This document shows positions 18,637 through 27,297 of a DNA stretch of 64,000 bases, one piece after another; the first letter of the stretch is position 1; every line of letters begins with the position of its first letter. The stretch comes from Pseudomonas syringae KCTC 12500 (lineage in GTDB: Bacteria > Pseudomonadota > Gammaproteobacteria > Pseudomonadales > Pseudomonadaceae), in contig NZ_AYTM02000002.1 in the NCBI RefSeq assembly GCF_000507185.2, forward strand, positions 3,259,501-3,323,500, written 5' to 3'. Below the pieces are notes generated by a model that had not been told where the DNA came from, made no database searches, and saw nothing but the letters and a program-made list of their open reading frames with translations. The translations under genes were made by a program, and so were the position numbers.

Positions 18637-19448
18637 TTGATTCTTTACAAGTATTACGACGCAGACGGTGGCCGGGCGGCTTTGAAAAGCCGAAGGTTGG
18701 GATTCCGCACACCTTCGAATTTCAATGATCCGTTTGAACTCACTGCTTTATCAAACGGCGACGGGTCGATGTCGAAGATGGTCACCCTTCGGCAACAGAT
18801 TGAGCGATTGAAGAAGCAGATCGGCATTCTTAGCCTAACCCGTAGCCCGTTCAATCCCCTGATGTGGGCTCACTACGGCAGAGAGCATACCGGCGTGGTT
18901 ATTGCCTATGACGTAAGCGACGATTTCTTGAATTCGCAGGAATACAACCTCATCCCTGCGGACACTGGCGATGTAATTTATACGCATACAAAATCCCCTT
19001 TCAAAATGACCCCGGAGACAATGGGCGCACTACTCCAGGTCTACCAACAAGGTTTTGGGGGGCGGCTGCCCAGACCTACGAACAGCAAGCCTTGGCACGT
19101 CGTCTGTTCCTGACGAAGCACGCCAGTTGGGTCTACGAGGAGGAAGTGCGCGTCGTAAAAGTCGTGGACAGCCTTTTCGAAGAAACTCACGTCTTCCAAG
19201 CCGACCCTCTTCGTTCATATGAATCAGGCGGTAACCTGCCGATTGGGCTGCATCTATACAGGCAAGAAGTCCCCATGGTTGGGGTTTACTTAGGTGCAAA
19301 AAATGTTTTCACCAGCAATGTCGGCGACCTTCTTTACCTGCAGGATCTCGACTGCCCGGTCCATCGGCTTGAAGTCAACGACACTTCGTGGGAACTCGTC
19401 CAGACGCGGCTGACATTTTCTGGATCCGGTTCTTTCTTAACTAAGTGA
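18637..19448 (+). pseudogene. DUF2971 protein, frameshifted in a G run
   Basis: A DUF2971-type protein in two frames. The first (18637 onward, TTG start, AGGAGG upstream) has YKYYDADGGRAALKSRRLGFRTPSNFNDPFE and MWAHYGREHTGVVIAYD, the family hallmarks. The second (about 19070-19448) continues with RRLFLTKHASWVYEEEVRVVK. The break is at a run of six G at 19053-19060; one more G gives a continuous protein of about 270 aa. It is either a true mutation or a sequencing slip in the homopolymer. Family members often sit in defence or mobile islands; the biochemical role is unknown. Confidence 0.75.
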
Positions 19449-19495
19449 GTGCCTAGGCATCATTTTTCAGGACTATCTCGCAGGAATTCTGGGTT

Positions 19496-20347
19496 ATGAG
19501 CAAGGCAAATTCATATAGCGTTTGCGCCTTATGCGGTGTGCCTTTGATAGGACGGTCGCGGTCCAAAGAGCACATCATTCCAAACGCTATAGGCGGGCGT
19601 CTAAAAACCGCTGGTTTCATTTGTGACGAGTGCAATAACACGAAGGGCAAAAGCTGGGATGCAGCTCTCGCCAAACAGCTCAACTGGTTTTCGCTGTCGT
19701 TCGGCATCAGCAGAGAGCGCGGTGAACCGCCGGGACAGCTGGTGAATACTGTGGACGGTCGTCAATACATGCTCGCATCAAACGGATCCTTTTACCCCAA
19801 ATCGAGTTACTCAGAAGAGCTAGTCGATGGCAGTAAAAAGATCCACATGGTCGCGGCATCAATCCAGGAGGCGACGAAGAGGCTCAAAGGAGTTGCTAAA
19901 AAGCATACTTCATTCGACCTAGAGCAGGCCCTTTCTGAGTTAAAGATGCAGACTGCCTATCTTGAAAGCCCACTTGAGGTGGAATTGAGTCTCGGTGGCA
20001 TGGAGTGTGGGCGCTCGCTGGTTAAGACCGCGCTGGCATATGCTTCCTATTGCGGAGTGAAAATCAGAGAGTTTGGTCGGGCGCTCGATTTCCTGCTGAA
20101 TAATGAAGCTGAGCCGCCTTACGGGCACGCTTACCTGAGTGATCTGGTGATCAACCGGGACAGAACCACTATGTTCCATTGCGTTGCTGTGAAGAGTGAT
20201 TTAGAGAAAAAAAGACTGTGGTCCTACATCGAATACTTTGGAATGTTTCGCGTGCTGGTTCTGATCAATGACGATTACGAAGGCCCGATGGTTGATAGCA
20301 CACATGCGATCAACCCGGTAACGGAACAGGAGTCGACGTTGCCGTAG
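19496..20347 (+). CDS. HNH-endonuclease-type protein
   Basis: A 283-aa protein with an N-terminal HNH-like metal site: CALCG, SKEHIIPNAIGG (the His of HNH) and CDECNNTKG, i.e. two CxxC pairs around the catalytic His. The remaining 230 residues do not resemble a family I know. It follows the DUF2971 gene by 47 bp on the same strand, so they may act together. A nuclease effector of a phage-defence pair would fit, but this is inference from gene neighbourhood only. Confidence 0.75.
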   Translation: MSKANSYSVCALCGVPLIGRSRSKEHIIPNAIGGRLKTAGFICDECNNTKGKSWDAALAKQLNWFSLSFGISRERGEPPGQLVNTVDGRQYMLASNGSFYPKSSYSEELVDGSKKIHMVAASIQEATKRLKGVAKKHTSFDLEQALSELKMQTAYLESPLEVELSLGGMECGRSLVKTALAYASYCGVKIREFGRALDFLLNNEAEPPYGHAYLSDLVINRDRTTMFHCVAVKSDLEKKRLWSYIEYFGMFRVLVLINDDYEGPMVDSTHAINPVTEQESTLP

Positions 20348-20640
20348 ATAACGGCATTTCAGATGCGGATTTTTGCAAGATCATAGACGGTTACGGGCAT
20401 GATCCAGTTGTTCACAAAGCCGCTGCGGACTTGGTTATGCCGTTGGTGATTTAGAGAAGTAAAAAGCGAACATTTGAAGGGGTTGTCAGCGAAGGCTTTG
20501 CTCACGCAGCCCTGAGTTTGGGGATCGCAGAAGGGGAAAACATACCGCCCGAACGCGCTAAGGAATTCACAGCACTGATGATGGAAAAAATCACTCCCTA
20601 TCTCACTTACTTGGTGCGTAACGGTCGCCGTGGTGATTAA
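20341..20640 (+). pseudogene. Small gene interrupted by an in-frame TAG
   Basis: A reading frame of 100 codons is open from 20341 to the TAA at 20638-20640 except for one TAG at 20452-20454. The part after the TAG (RTFEGVVSEGFAHAALSLG, then PPERAKEFTALMMEK) looks like real coding sequence. No good start codon is visible upstream of the TAG in this frame. It overlaps the end of the HNH gene by seven bases. I read it as a decayed gene of unknown function. Confidence 0.5.
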
Positions 20641-20689
20641 GCAGTTACAAAGTGCAGCGCCGACCGGCGCTTAGCGTCGAGGAGAGGCG

Positions 20690-21145
20690 ATGAGCACTCC
20701 GGTTGAAAGAACGCGCCCTATGTTTAATCGCCCCCCACAGAAAGGCCCGCTCTGGCGGGCTTTTTTGCGTCTGCTGAACACCAGCCCCCGGCTGTCTGGA
20801 CTACCATTACCGACGCTCACGGTTTGGAGCATCACGCAGCGCCAGGAGGTCCTTGTGTCGTTACCCATTACTGCCCGGCAACTGAATGCCTTGAGAGCCC
20901 TGCAACGCGCCCTCCCTGAATTGGGCGAGCTGGCGATGTCGATCGCCTTGGCGTTTGACGCCTCGCGCACCGATTGCCCGGAACTGGCCAGGCTCATTCT
21001 GGAAAAGACTTGCCGCCGCATGGTCGCCGGTGAACCGGGCAGTCACGACGCGATGATCCACCATCTGAAAACCTTCGATGACTTGAACTGCCTGTCACCC
21101 GAGCAGGTCAGTAAGTTTACCGAACAGATCCGGAAACTCGCTTAA
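20690..21145 (+). CDS. Unknown protein with an intrinsic terminator inside its 5' end
   Basis: 151 aa from the ATG at 20690, which has GAGGAGAGG just upstream. An alternative GTG start at 20855 (AGGAGG seven bases before) gives a 96-aa protein that holds the well-ordered helical part (ITARQLNALRALQRALPELG to FTEQIRKLA). A perfect terminator hairpin lies between the two starts at 20745-20766, which argues that the shorter protein is the functional gene or that the first 20 codons act as a leader. No recognised domain. Confidence 0.6.
   Translation: MSTPVERTRPMFNRPPQKGPLWRAFLRLLNTSPRLSGLPLPTLTVWSITQRQEVLVSLPITARQLNALRALQRALPELGELAMSIALAFDASRTDCPELARLILEKTCRRMVAGEPGSHDAMIHHLKTFDDLNCLSPEQVSKFTEQIRKLA
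20745..20766 (+). terminator. Intrinsic terminator or attenuator within a reading frame
   Basis: GCCCGC, loop TCTG, GCGGGC, followed by six T. It is a textbook Rho-independent terminator on the plus strand but lies inside the frame starting at 20690, ahead of the better-supported GTG start at 20855. Confidence 0.85.
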
Positions 21146-21219
21146 TCATGCCTCAAGGTATTCAGGAGATGGTCGCGGGTGGAGCCGTAAGTGACGTGCT
21201 GGCCAGCCGTCACGAGAAA

Positions 21220-21426
21220 AAGGTGATGGGAGTGCTGGATGAGATCAATACACGCTGGGGTAGAGAGACTTTACGAGCCGGGAGTGTTCCTGCCGATCGA
21301 GAATGGGCTACGCGTTGCGAGCTGATGAGTCAGAGTTATACAACCAGGCTCGATCAGTTGTGGGGGGGGGGAGTCTTTAGTAGCTCTGTAAGGGTAAGGA
21401 TCAAGGCGCGGATGCACTTGGATTAC
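21220..21426 (+). repeat. rulB: Direct repeat, rulB 3' end, copy 2
   Basis: Encodes KVMGVLDEINTRWGRETLRAG and onward to SYTTRLDQLW, the last 50 residues of RulB, in the correct frame (this copy keeps the T lost in copy 1). It is fused to an unrelated upstream stretch (21148-21219). A run of eight or nine G after the Trp codon changes the ending. It shows that two rulB copies, or one that was rearranged, border the auxin cargo. Confidence 0.85.
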
Positions 21427-21600
21427 TGGGACAGTATTTCATTCGAAGACACTGTCGAACTTAACGGCTAAACGGTCTGAATCAGTTGGCCAGCTATTCG
21501 TCAGAAGGTTGATTTCTAAGGGAAGGTAGGTTGAATATAAGAAGGTTTAGGTCTATAACTGATGTCAGAACGACATATTTGAGTGAGTCACGAGGTGGCT

Positions 21601-21987
21601 ATGAGCACAAACGCTAAGAGAGATGACGGGACTGCAATGCGGATCGGGCAAAGCCTGGGACGTGGCGTGGCTGGAGTGTTACGTCTGGAAAAAGCATTGT
21701 GGTCATCGCTGAGTCGTGCCGGTATTTCTAAATTGATTGTGAGCCCTGTCAAGTGGGCTGTCCGGTTGGTGATGATCGGTTTATTGGCTTTTTTTGCCGC
21801 CTGGGGATTACTTTACGTTTTGGGAGTGATCGCGATACTCGCAATTGTAGCCGGGGTGATGAATACATCAGCCACAGGCGATGGTTTGAGCCATTCTCTT
21901 AAGGAAGAAGAACTACCCTATGGGATGGAGTCCAATGTCTTCGGACAGACCAAGGGGTGGTTTGATTCTGATAGTGGATACAAATAA
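21601..21987 (+). CDS. DUF3742 family ICE protein
   Basis: 128 aa from the ATG at 21601 (GAGG nine bases upstream; the frame extends back to 21583 without a better start). It has a basic N-terminal half and one hydrophobic double segment (about residues 60-88, LVMIGLLAFFAAWGLLYVLGVIAILAIVAGV). DUF3742 proteins are a standard last gene beside the traG end of PFL-type ICE transfer regions, and here it converges on that gene. Role in transfer unknown. Confidence 0.8.
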   Translation: MSTNAKRDDGTAMRIGQSLGRGVAGVLRLEKALWSSLSRAGISKLIVSPVKWAVRLVMIGLLAFFAAWGLLYVLGVIAILAIVAGVMNTSATGDGLSHSLKEEELPYGMESNVFGQTKGWFDSDSGYK

Positions 21988-21989
21988 AA

Positions 21990-22013
21990 AAAGACCGGCA
22001 TTTGCTGGTCTTT
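21990..22013. terminator. Bidirectional terminator between convergent genes
   Basis: AAAGACC and GGTCTTT arms around a ten-base loop, with A-rich sequence on one side and T-rich on the other. It serves both the DUF3742 gene (plus) and the traG-type gene (minus). Confidence 0.85.
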
Positions 22014-22028
22014 CTCTATTCCAGTCTA

Positions 22029-23561
22029 TTATTTTTTTATCTGATTTATAATTTCTCCAGCCCCTTTTCCCCCTGCCGCTTGGGCCGACTTTGTTCCCTC
22101 GCTTAGCCCGTTCATGAGTGAACCAAGCTTCATTCCGGTCCAACCCAAGGCAACTACCCAAAAGCTTGGAAGTACCAGGAACATCGCACCCATTACGAAG
22201 TCCAGCAGTAAGTCTCCTTGGGCATTGCTGGCCCCAAACACTGGGTCAAAATTGGTGTGAGGAACGTTGCTGCCGATCCCGTTGCCGTAGAGTGCATCGA
22301 GAATCGTACTGTCTACCCATCGTGCCAGCTGGAACCAGAAGTCCACGAAAATCAAGGCAAATGCTGCGAAAGTCACCGTCATCACGACTTTCAAGTCGAA
22401 CGCCCCGATCACCAGTACAAACGGAATGCAAATGATGAGAGCCATCTTTAGGAAGGCCATCACCATGGGCGCTGCTTGCCTTACACTGTCCATGGCTGGA
22501 TACATCACAAGAGATCCTGCTGCCTGACCAGCTGTAGCTGCAAGGCGTGTAAAGTCATTTAGCACAGAGCCACCGACTTGACCGCCATAGTCTGAATAAA
22601 CCTGACCCTGGGTCAGTTGCTGCTTCCTCGGAGAGACCAGATCCCGGATGACCGAGTCGCTCACTTCGGTCTGGGTAATGAATTTTGCCCACTGAGCAAG
22701 CTTGCTCAGCAGATCTGGACTGACTTGTTCCAGCAGCCTGGCTCTGAGCCCGACGGTTCCATCCGACCACCATTGAGTGCATGTAGGAAACCCACCACCA
22801 CCAGTGGTTTGTGGCAGGCCCGCGTCCCGGGTTGCGTCATAGGGCCATTTGGTTCGGGGAGTGTGCGACCTGAACCCAGAGAAACCATCGCTGTAATAGC
22901 CGGATGTTTGCAGGAAGAAGTGCGAACCGATCCAGTTGACGTCGTTGAGTTGATCATTGCTGAGGGTAGGCTGGGTCATGAACAGCTTTGCGCGCGCACG
23001 TGCGTAGCAATCGTTCGTGAAGTCAGCGACCTCCTGGGCAAGCAGCGGATCGTTGATGCGGGCCTTGTTGACGTCCATCCGGACCTGTTGCAAGTCCACT
23101 CCACAGGGAATAGCTGCGACTGAGGCCGCAGTTGCTGCCTTGGACATCGCATGCACAAACAGCCACCAGACGGGCACTGTGGCGCTTTTACCGTTCAGCG
23201 TACTGAAGGATGTTTCCCAGCCTGTATCAGTTGGATTGGGTATTGAGTATTGGCATTGCTCTGAGCGGCTTCGGTCGAACTGGATGGTATCAATGCTGAC
23301 GTTTACCAGAGGCATGCAAGCCAGGATGATGACTAGGATTGCCGTGTAGAACCGGTTTTCTACTCGGGCCAACGAGAGGACGCCCTTGTTGCCCTCATCA
23401 GCTCCCTCACCGCGGGCTCTGAGCCATTCGCTGATGACAATGGCGGCAAAGGGGGCTGCGAAGAGCCCGCTGTCCTCGATCATGTTCCAGATGCCGCCGT
23501 TTATGAGCCATCCGACCAACGTCAGGTAATACTCAAGGTAGTCATTCGTGTGCAAGATCAT
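22029..23561 (-). CDS. traG: TraG N-terminal-type mating-pair membrane protein
   Basis: A 510-aa inner-membrane protein of the F-type TraG N-terminal family used in mating-pair assembly and stabilisation. Hydrophobic segments are visible near residues 50-75 (after SEWLRARG), 355-410 (AFLKMALIICIPFVLVIGAF, then a second pair) and 455-480 (LLLDFVMGAMFLVLPSFWVVALG). The large central part is hydrophilic and probably periplasmic. It lacks the long C-terminal domain of F TraG, as usual in this ICE family. Its start overlaps the stop of the upstream gene (ATGA), so the genes 26731 to 22029 form one operon. Confidence 0.88.
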   Translation of the reverse strand: MILHTNDYLEYYLTLVGWLINGGIWNMIEDSGLFAAPFAAIVISEWLRARGEGADEGNKGVLSLARVENRFYTAILVIILACMPLVNVSIDTIQFDRSRSEQCQYSIPNPTDTGWETSFSTLNGKSATVPVWWLFVHAMSKAATAASVAAIPCGVDLQQVRMDVNKARINDPLLAQEVADFTNDCYARARAKLFMTQPTLSNDQLNDVNWIGSHFFLQTSGYYSDGFSGFRSHTPRTKWPYDATRDAGLPQTTGGGGFPTCTQWWSDGTVGLRARLLEQVSPDLLSKLAQWAKFITQTEVSDSVIRDLVSPRKQQLTQGQVYSDYGGQVGGSVLNDFTRLAATAGQAAGSLVMYPAMDSVRQAAPMVMAFLKMALIICIPFVLVIGAFDLKVVMTVTFAAFALIFVDFWFQLARWVDSTILDALYGNGIGSNVPHTNFDPVFGASNAQGDLLLDFVMGAMFLVLPSFWVVALGWTGMKLGSLMNGLSEGTKSAQAAGGKGAGEIINQIKK

Positions 23562-23932
23562 GGCAGGCTAACTCCCGCTACAGTGGCGGCGCGCCGAAGC
23601 TCGAAAAGGAGAATGACGAAGATGGCCATGACCTCGCAGCGACGAAGCCCCGAGGGGAATAGATTTTTGTCTGATGCTCGCTGTTTAAGGGTGCGCCTTA
23701 GCCTGTACCAGCCGAGCCCTATCGCTGCATAAAGCGACAGCCGCCAGGCCAGCATGTAGTTGTAGTGTGCTTTTTGCCATTCCCTGAACTGCTCAACATC
23801 TCCAAAGAAATGTACGATGGCTGTCATGAAAATCACAGTCAGAACAATGGTCAGCAAGACCGGCCAGGTGAACGACACAAGCGCCTTTGCGCCCCTACGT
23901 AGCCATTCCTTGGCAACCGGCAATGAACTCAT
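23558..23932 (-). CDS. Small membrane protein of the transfer operon
   Basis: 124 aa with three hydrophobic segments (about residues 18-42, 60-80 and 100-120). It sits between the PFL_4711-type gene and traG in tight operon spacing and is the usual small membrane gene of this position in PFL-type ICEs. Specific role unknown. Confidence 0.75.
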   Translation of the reverse strand: MSSLPVAKEWLRRGAKALVSFTWPVLLTIVLTVIFMTAIVHFFGDVEQFREWQKAHYNYMLAWRLSLYAAIGLGWYRLRRTLKQRASDKNLFPSGLRRCEVMAIFVILLFELRRAATVAGVSLP

Positions 23933-23934
23933 GA

Positions 23935-25326
23935 TCAGTTACCTTTCGCAGGGTTCTGCAGCTGATCGAGGCGGTCGGGCGTTGGATCTCCTTGAAAGAT
24001 GCCTTTGGAGCTGTCCTTCCGGCTCTGAGCCCTCTGTAGGATGGCTGTCGGTGAGTTGCTGGCCAAGCTGCGACGCATATCCAGCTCGGTCTTGAGGTTG
24101 TCAATTTCCTGTTGCAGGCTGCTGTTCTGCTGACTGACCGCCTGCAGGGCCACATCGTTGGCGGCAATGTTCGGTTCTTTGCTGCCGGTGAACATAGTGC
24201 GCTGAAGCAGTAGCGCTTTGCCGAGAACCTCAGATAACGCTACCTCTGAAGCAAGACGTTTTGCGAGAATGTCTTGGTCATGCTCAGTCCTGAGTGCCTC
24301 GACCACTCCACGGGTCACAGGTAGAGAATCGCTGCTCGCTGCAGTCAAGTTTTCTGAAGTGAGGGCCTTGCTGCCCGAGATCAATTCCTGCAGCGCCTTG
24401 AGCTTGGAGTCGTAGGATTCCTGTATGAGAGGTGTGAGGCCAACGCCGGCAGTGGAGGTTGTTTTGGTGCAATCCTCACAAGTGCGTTGTTGTTGCTCTC
24501 CCAGTACCCGGTTGGCGAACGTGGTAGCTGCCTGAGGCGAGGACCAGGTGGAACACACCATGCCGTTGTTGCAGGCCGAAGGACTAATGGACGATGTATC
24601 GGCAGCGCCGCGTCCGTTCAGCAGGTTGTATCCCGCTCGGGTAACGTCGCCTACGACCTTGATAGGTTGCTGGCCAGATCCGCCGGCCTTATTCCCTCCG
24701 AGCCACGTAATACCGTCATTCCCTCCCTGCTTTTCGACCTGTGCAACGGCTGAGACAGCATCTGTGTTCCCGTTTTTCACCGCCTGACTCATAGCCTGGC
24801 CCTCGGCGATCTTGTTCCAGCCCATCTGTCCTCCGGCGACATCGAGCATCTTGTCAGCAATGGCACGGCAAGTGCCTTTGGAGCGGTCGAAGTCAAGACG
24901 ACCCTGCAGAATGCCGTTGGTGAGCAGGTTGTACAAAGCCGGATTAGCCCGCTGGATAATCAGGCCTGGTAGTGATGAAACGGCGCTGGTAGCGTTTGAG
25001 ATCATCGACCCCATGATCGTCTGAAATCCGGAAGTTGCTCCATTCAACTGATTCTGGAGCGTGTTGTTCATGCTCATGTTTCCGCAGACCAGGTTGCTGT
25101 TCCAACCTCCGCCGATGCTGATGCTATCCATATTCCCCGCCGTACCCATCGTCACAGCGTTGCCGCCTCCAACGCTGTAGAGCACGTCGTCACCGATCAC
25201 GCTGCCCGATGAGCTTGCATTGATTCCCGGGATTTCGGCGAGAGCACTATGGGCTGTCAGGGTGCTCATGAATGCAATAGTCAGAAAGGCAGCGCGGCGC
25301 ATAGTTGAAGTCCTCTTGATCATCAT
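23935..25326 (-). CDS. Integrating conjugative element protein, PFL_4711 family
   Basis: A 463-aa exported protein of the TIGR03755 family, equivalent in position to TraH of F-like systems. A signal peptide is visible (basic start, then RRAAFLTIAFMSTLTAHSALA, cleavage after ALA). The ATG at 25326 overlaps the TGA of the upstream gene. The protein has a Gly/Ser-rich first third and a coiled-coil stretch late (QQNSSLQQEIDNLKTELDMRR). A CEDC pair could form a disulfide. It probably works in the periplasm in pilus assembly. Confidence 0.88.
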   Translation of the reverse strand: MMIKRTSTMRRAAFLTIAFMSTLTAHSALAEIPGINASSSGSVIGDDVLYSVGGGNAVTMGTAGNMDSISIGGGWNSNLVCGNMSMNNTLQNQLNGATSGFQTIMGSMISNATSAVSSLPGLIIQRANPALYNLLTNGILQGRLDFDRSKGTCRAIADKMLDVAGGQMGWNKIAEGQAMSQAVKNGNTDAVSAVAQVEKQGGNDGITWLGGNKAGGSGQQPIKVVGDVTRAGYNLLNGRGAADTSSISPSACNNGMVCSTWSSPQAATTFANRVLGEQQQRTCEDCTKTTSTAGVGLTPLIQESYDSKLKALQELISGSKALTSENLTAASSDSLPVTRGVVEALRTEHDQDILAKRLASEVALSEVLGKALLLQRTMFTGSKEPNIAANDVALQAVSQQNSSLQQEIDNLKTELDMRRSLASNSPTAILQRAQSRKDSSKGIFQGDPTPDRLDQLQNPAKGN

Positions 25327-26261
25327 TGAAAGTCCGTACTGCCAAGAAAGGTTTGTCCTTCCCGCTTGCAGCAGGAATACGGGCGCCATAACGCCCAGGC
25401 GTAACCACCATCGGTTGCCTGCACACGGGGCTGGGAGTTTGGAAATACCGCGCAGCTTTGACTGAGGGTCGGCGTGAGCTCTTGCCACTTACCGGTGGTG
25501 GCGTCGGTCTCGATCAATTCTCCTGCCGGCCAGTAGCCTGGCTGCGGCTGTGCCAGAAGCGGTTGATAGACATGAACCTGACCGCTGCGAGTGACCACGT
25601 CACCTGCACGCTGCGCGATCACGGATGCCGCCTTGTAATCGTCGGCTTGATGGATAAAACCACTGCGTGGGTAGACGCTTCCCCACATGTCCCCCGACGT
25701 CAGACCACCCACCTCTCGACGGCCGGGTATCAGTGCTTCTGGATACACAGATTCTGGAACGCCGTAACGCCAGGCGACAGTATCCAAAGTGCTCAGCAGG
25801 TAGGGCATGTAGGGCGTGGCAGCACCCTGGCAGGCATAGCCCGAGGCGCTGGCAAACTTACTGAATGTTGCTCCTCCGGGGTGGCCTATGACGTCAGCGT
25901 TTTTGAATTTAGCCAGGCTATCTTCGTTGTTGTGATTGGTGGTTCCGTCACCGCCATCCTGGGCGTACGAAGTTGATGAGCTTAACGAAGAGACCTCAAC
26001 CCACGGGTTTTCACCGGTATTCGAGTAGCTTGAGACCACGGCGTCTGGAACGAAGTGACGAACCTTGGTCGACGTCTTTACCTTGCATCCAAACGGGGTG
26101 CAGAGCAGCCAGTAGCAGATTCCGACCACCTTGTACTCCAGGCAGTCAGGCGACAGGGTTGAGGCGACCAGGGTGGCAGATGTCACCGTGCCCGCTGCTG
26201 CCGGCCAGGTTGAGATCGACAAGGCCAAGGCTGCCCACGCTGGAGGCTTTCGCAGGTTCAT
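25323..26261 (-). CDS. Integrating conjugative element protein, PFL_4710 family (TraU-like)
   Basis: 312 aa from the ATG at 26261, which overlaps the preceding stop by four bases. A signal peptide is followed by CLEYKVVGICYWLLCTPFGC, the Cys-rich region typical of TraU-like proteins. Further Cys residues near the C-terminus (SCAVF, CCKREG) suggest several disulfides, in keeping with the DsbA-like gene at 32465. It acts in the periplasm in pilus assembly. Confidence 0.88.
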   Translation of the reverse strand: MNLRKPPAWAALALSISTWPAAAGTVTSATLVASTLSPDCLEYKVVGICYWLLCTPFGCKVKTSTKVRHFVPDAVVSSYSNTGENPWVEVSSLSSSTSYAQDGGDGTTNHNNEDSLAKFKNADVIGHPGGATFSKFASASGYACQGAATPYMPYLLSTLDTVAWRYGVPESVYPEALIPGRREVGGLTSGDMWGSVYPRSGFIHQADDYKAASVIAQRAGDVVTRSGQVHVYQPLLAQPQPGYWPAGELIETDATTGKWQELTPTLSQSCAVFPNSQPRVQATDGGYAWALWRPYSCCKREGQTFLGSTDFQ

Positions 26262-26731
26262 CGCGGGGCATCTCCCTGGCCAGATGCGTTCTGATGATTG
26301 GAGGCGGCGCGCCACTGGGCAACGCGATTTTCAGCCGCCGTAGCGTTGGTTTCGCCGTACACAACAAACTTGCGGTCGACCACCACTGCAGGCACCTTCG
26401 TTACCCCCATGCTCCAAGCGTCTACGAGATCTTGTTGAGCTAAAGCCAGATCTCGTTGCAAGCGCTGCGCATCGCTGCTCTTGAGGCGTTGCTGCATGAT
26501 TGCGATGGCTTGCTGCTGATTAGCCGGCAGTCCTTCAGAGAGCTTGGCCTCAAGCCTTTCTGATTCGTCCAGGAGGATCAGCCGAACACGTGCCGGTGCC
26601 TGAACTGGGTGGTTCCGGTCAGTAACGATCCACGTCTCCGCGTTCGCGAAGGGGACCTGTATGGCCGCAATCAAGATCAGGAAGGTCATGCGGTTCTTGC
26701 AGCTGAAGCGATAGGGGCTGGAGGGGGACAT
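26258..26731 (-). CDS. Integrating conjugative element protein, PFL_4709 family (TrbC/TraW-like)
   Basis: 157 aa with a signal sequence (FLILIAAIQVPFANA) and a thioredoxin-like C-terminal half lacking a CxxC pair (VTKVPAVVVDRKFVVYGETNA, the cis-Pro strand of the fold). TIGR03757 members occupy this place, first in the traU-traH-traG group. It is the first gene of the distal transfer operon. Confidence 0.85.
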   Translation of the reverse strand: MSPSSPYRFSCKNRMTFLILIAAIQVPFANAETWIVTDRNHPVQAPARVRLILLDESERLEAKLSEGLPANQQQAIAIMQQRLKSSDAQRLQRDLALAQQDLVDAWSMGVTKVPAVVVDRKFVVYGETNATAAENRVAQWRAASNHQNASGQGDAPR

Positions 26732-27021
26732 TAGGCAGTACCTGCAGGTGGTGTCAGGTACAGAAAACGCGATTAACGAACTGTCGTCTGTAGGAAACCG
26801 TTATCGGGACGGTTGGGGTTTGATGGCGCCTGCGAGGGCCGAGCGGCCGCCATCGAGCAGCAGGCGCGGTAGTGATTTAGGTAAACAGCACTGCAAGTGG
26901 CCCTTTAGTCTTAAGGTAGATGTTTTGCGTTGTCGTATAGGTCCAGACACCTCCGCAATCGCCGTGCTTAAGATTTCCGATTACGGTAAAGTTCCTGTTC
27001 CATTGTTTGTCTGGAGTTTCG
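26732..27021. promoter_or_regulatory. Divergent promoter region with one clear operator
   Basis: 290 bp between the distal transfer operon (minus) and the regulator gene (plus). It contains ATTTCCGATTACGGTAAA at 26973-26990, one of three copies of an imperfect palindrome, and a weaker CCGTTATCGG core near 26797-26806. Both divergent units could be controlled from here. Confidence 0.65.
26973..26990. promoter_or_regulatory. Palindromic operator, copy 1
   Basis: ATTTCCG-ATTA-CGGTAAA. Same half-sites (ATTTCCG / CGGTAAT) as the copies at 27263 and 27298. It lies 31 bp upstream of the PapB-like start codon, where it could cover the promoter. Confidence 0.7.
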
Positions 27022-27273
27022 ATGTCGCAGCTCAAAGAGTCAGGGTTGATCCCAGGCAAGGTCACGTCTCAGCACTTCGACGTGCTGCTGTCGTTTACCG
27101 GAATCAGAGGGGAGATGCTTGAGGCAGCACTGCGTGCGCATTTCGTCGACGGCCTGTCTCAGCGCGATGCAATCCAGCAGACTGGCGTGAATCAGAGCTT
27201 GCTGTCTCGGAAGGCTGCAGCGTTGAAGGTCATGAGTGGACGCCTTGAAGATGCATCAAGGTATTACCGATAG
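27022..27273 (+). CDS. PapB/FocB-like DNA-binding regulator
   Basis: 83 aa. The pattern of the PapB family of fimbrial regulators and of TrfB/KorA-like plasmid repressors is visible: FDVLLSFTGIRGEMLEAALRAHFVDGLSQRDAIQQTGVNQSLLSRKAAALK, ending in a helix-turn-helix (about residues 48-68). The ATG at 27022 has GGAG six bases upstream. Operator-like palindromes lie just before the gene, across its stop codon and just after it, so it probably represses itself, the next genes and perhaps the divergent transfer operon. Confidence 0.78.
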   Translation: MSQLKESGLIPGKVTSQHFDVLLSFTGIRGEMLEAALRAHFVDGLSQRDAIQQTGVNQSLLSRKAAALKVMSGRLEDASRYYR

Positions 27274-27280
27274 CGGAAAT
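27263..27280. promoter_or_regulatory. Palindromic operator, copy 2
   Basis: ATTACCG-ATAG-CGGAAAT, the inverted form of copies 1 and 3. It overlaps the stop codon of the PapB-like gene. Confidence 0.7.
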
Positions 27281-27297
27281 AAAAAAGCTTCCAGAAT

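Noticed and set aside
21148..21471. 107-aa plus-strand frame as a new gene
   Set aside because: Most of it is the rulB tail, with an upstream stretch fused by chance and an ending changed by a G run; treated as a repeat copy of rulB.
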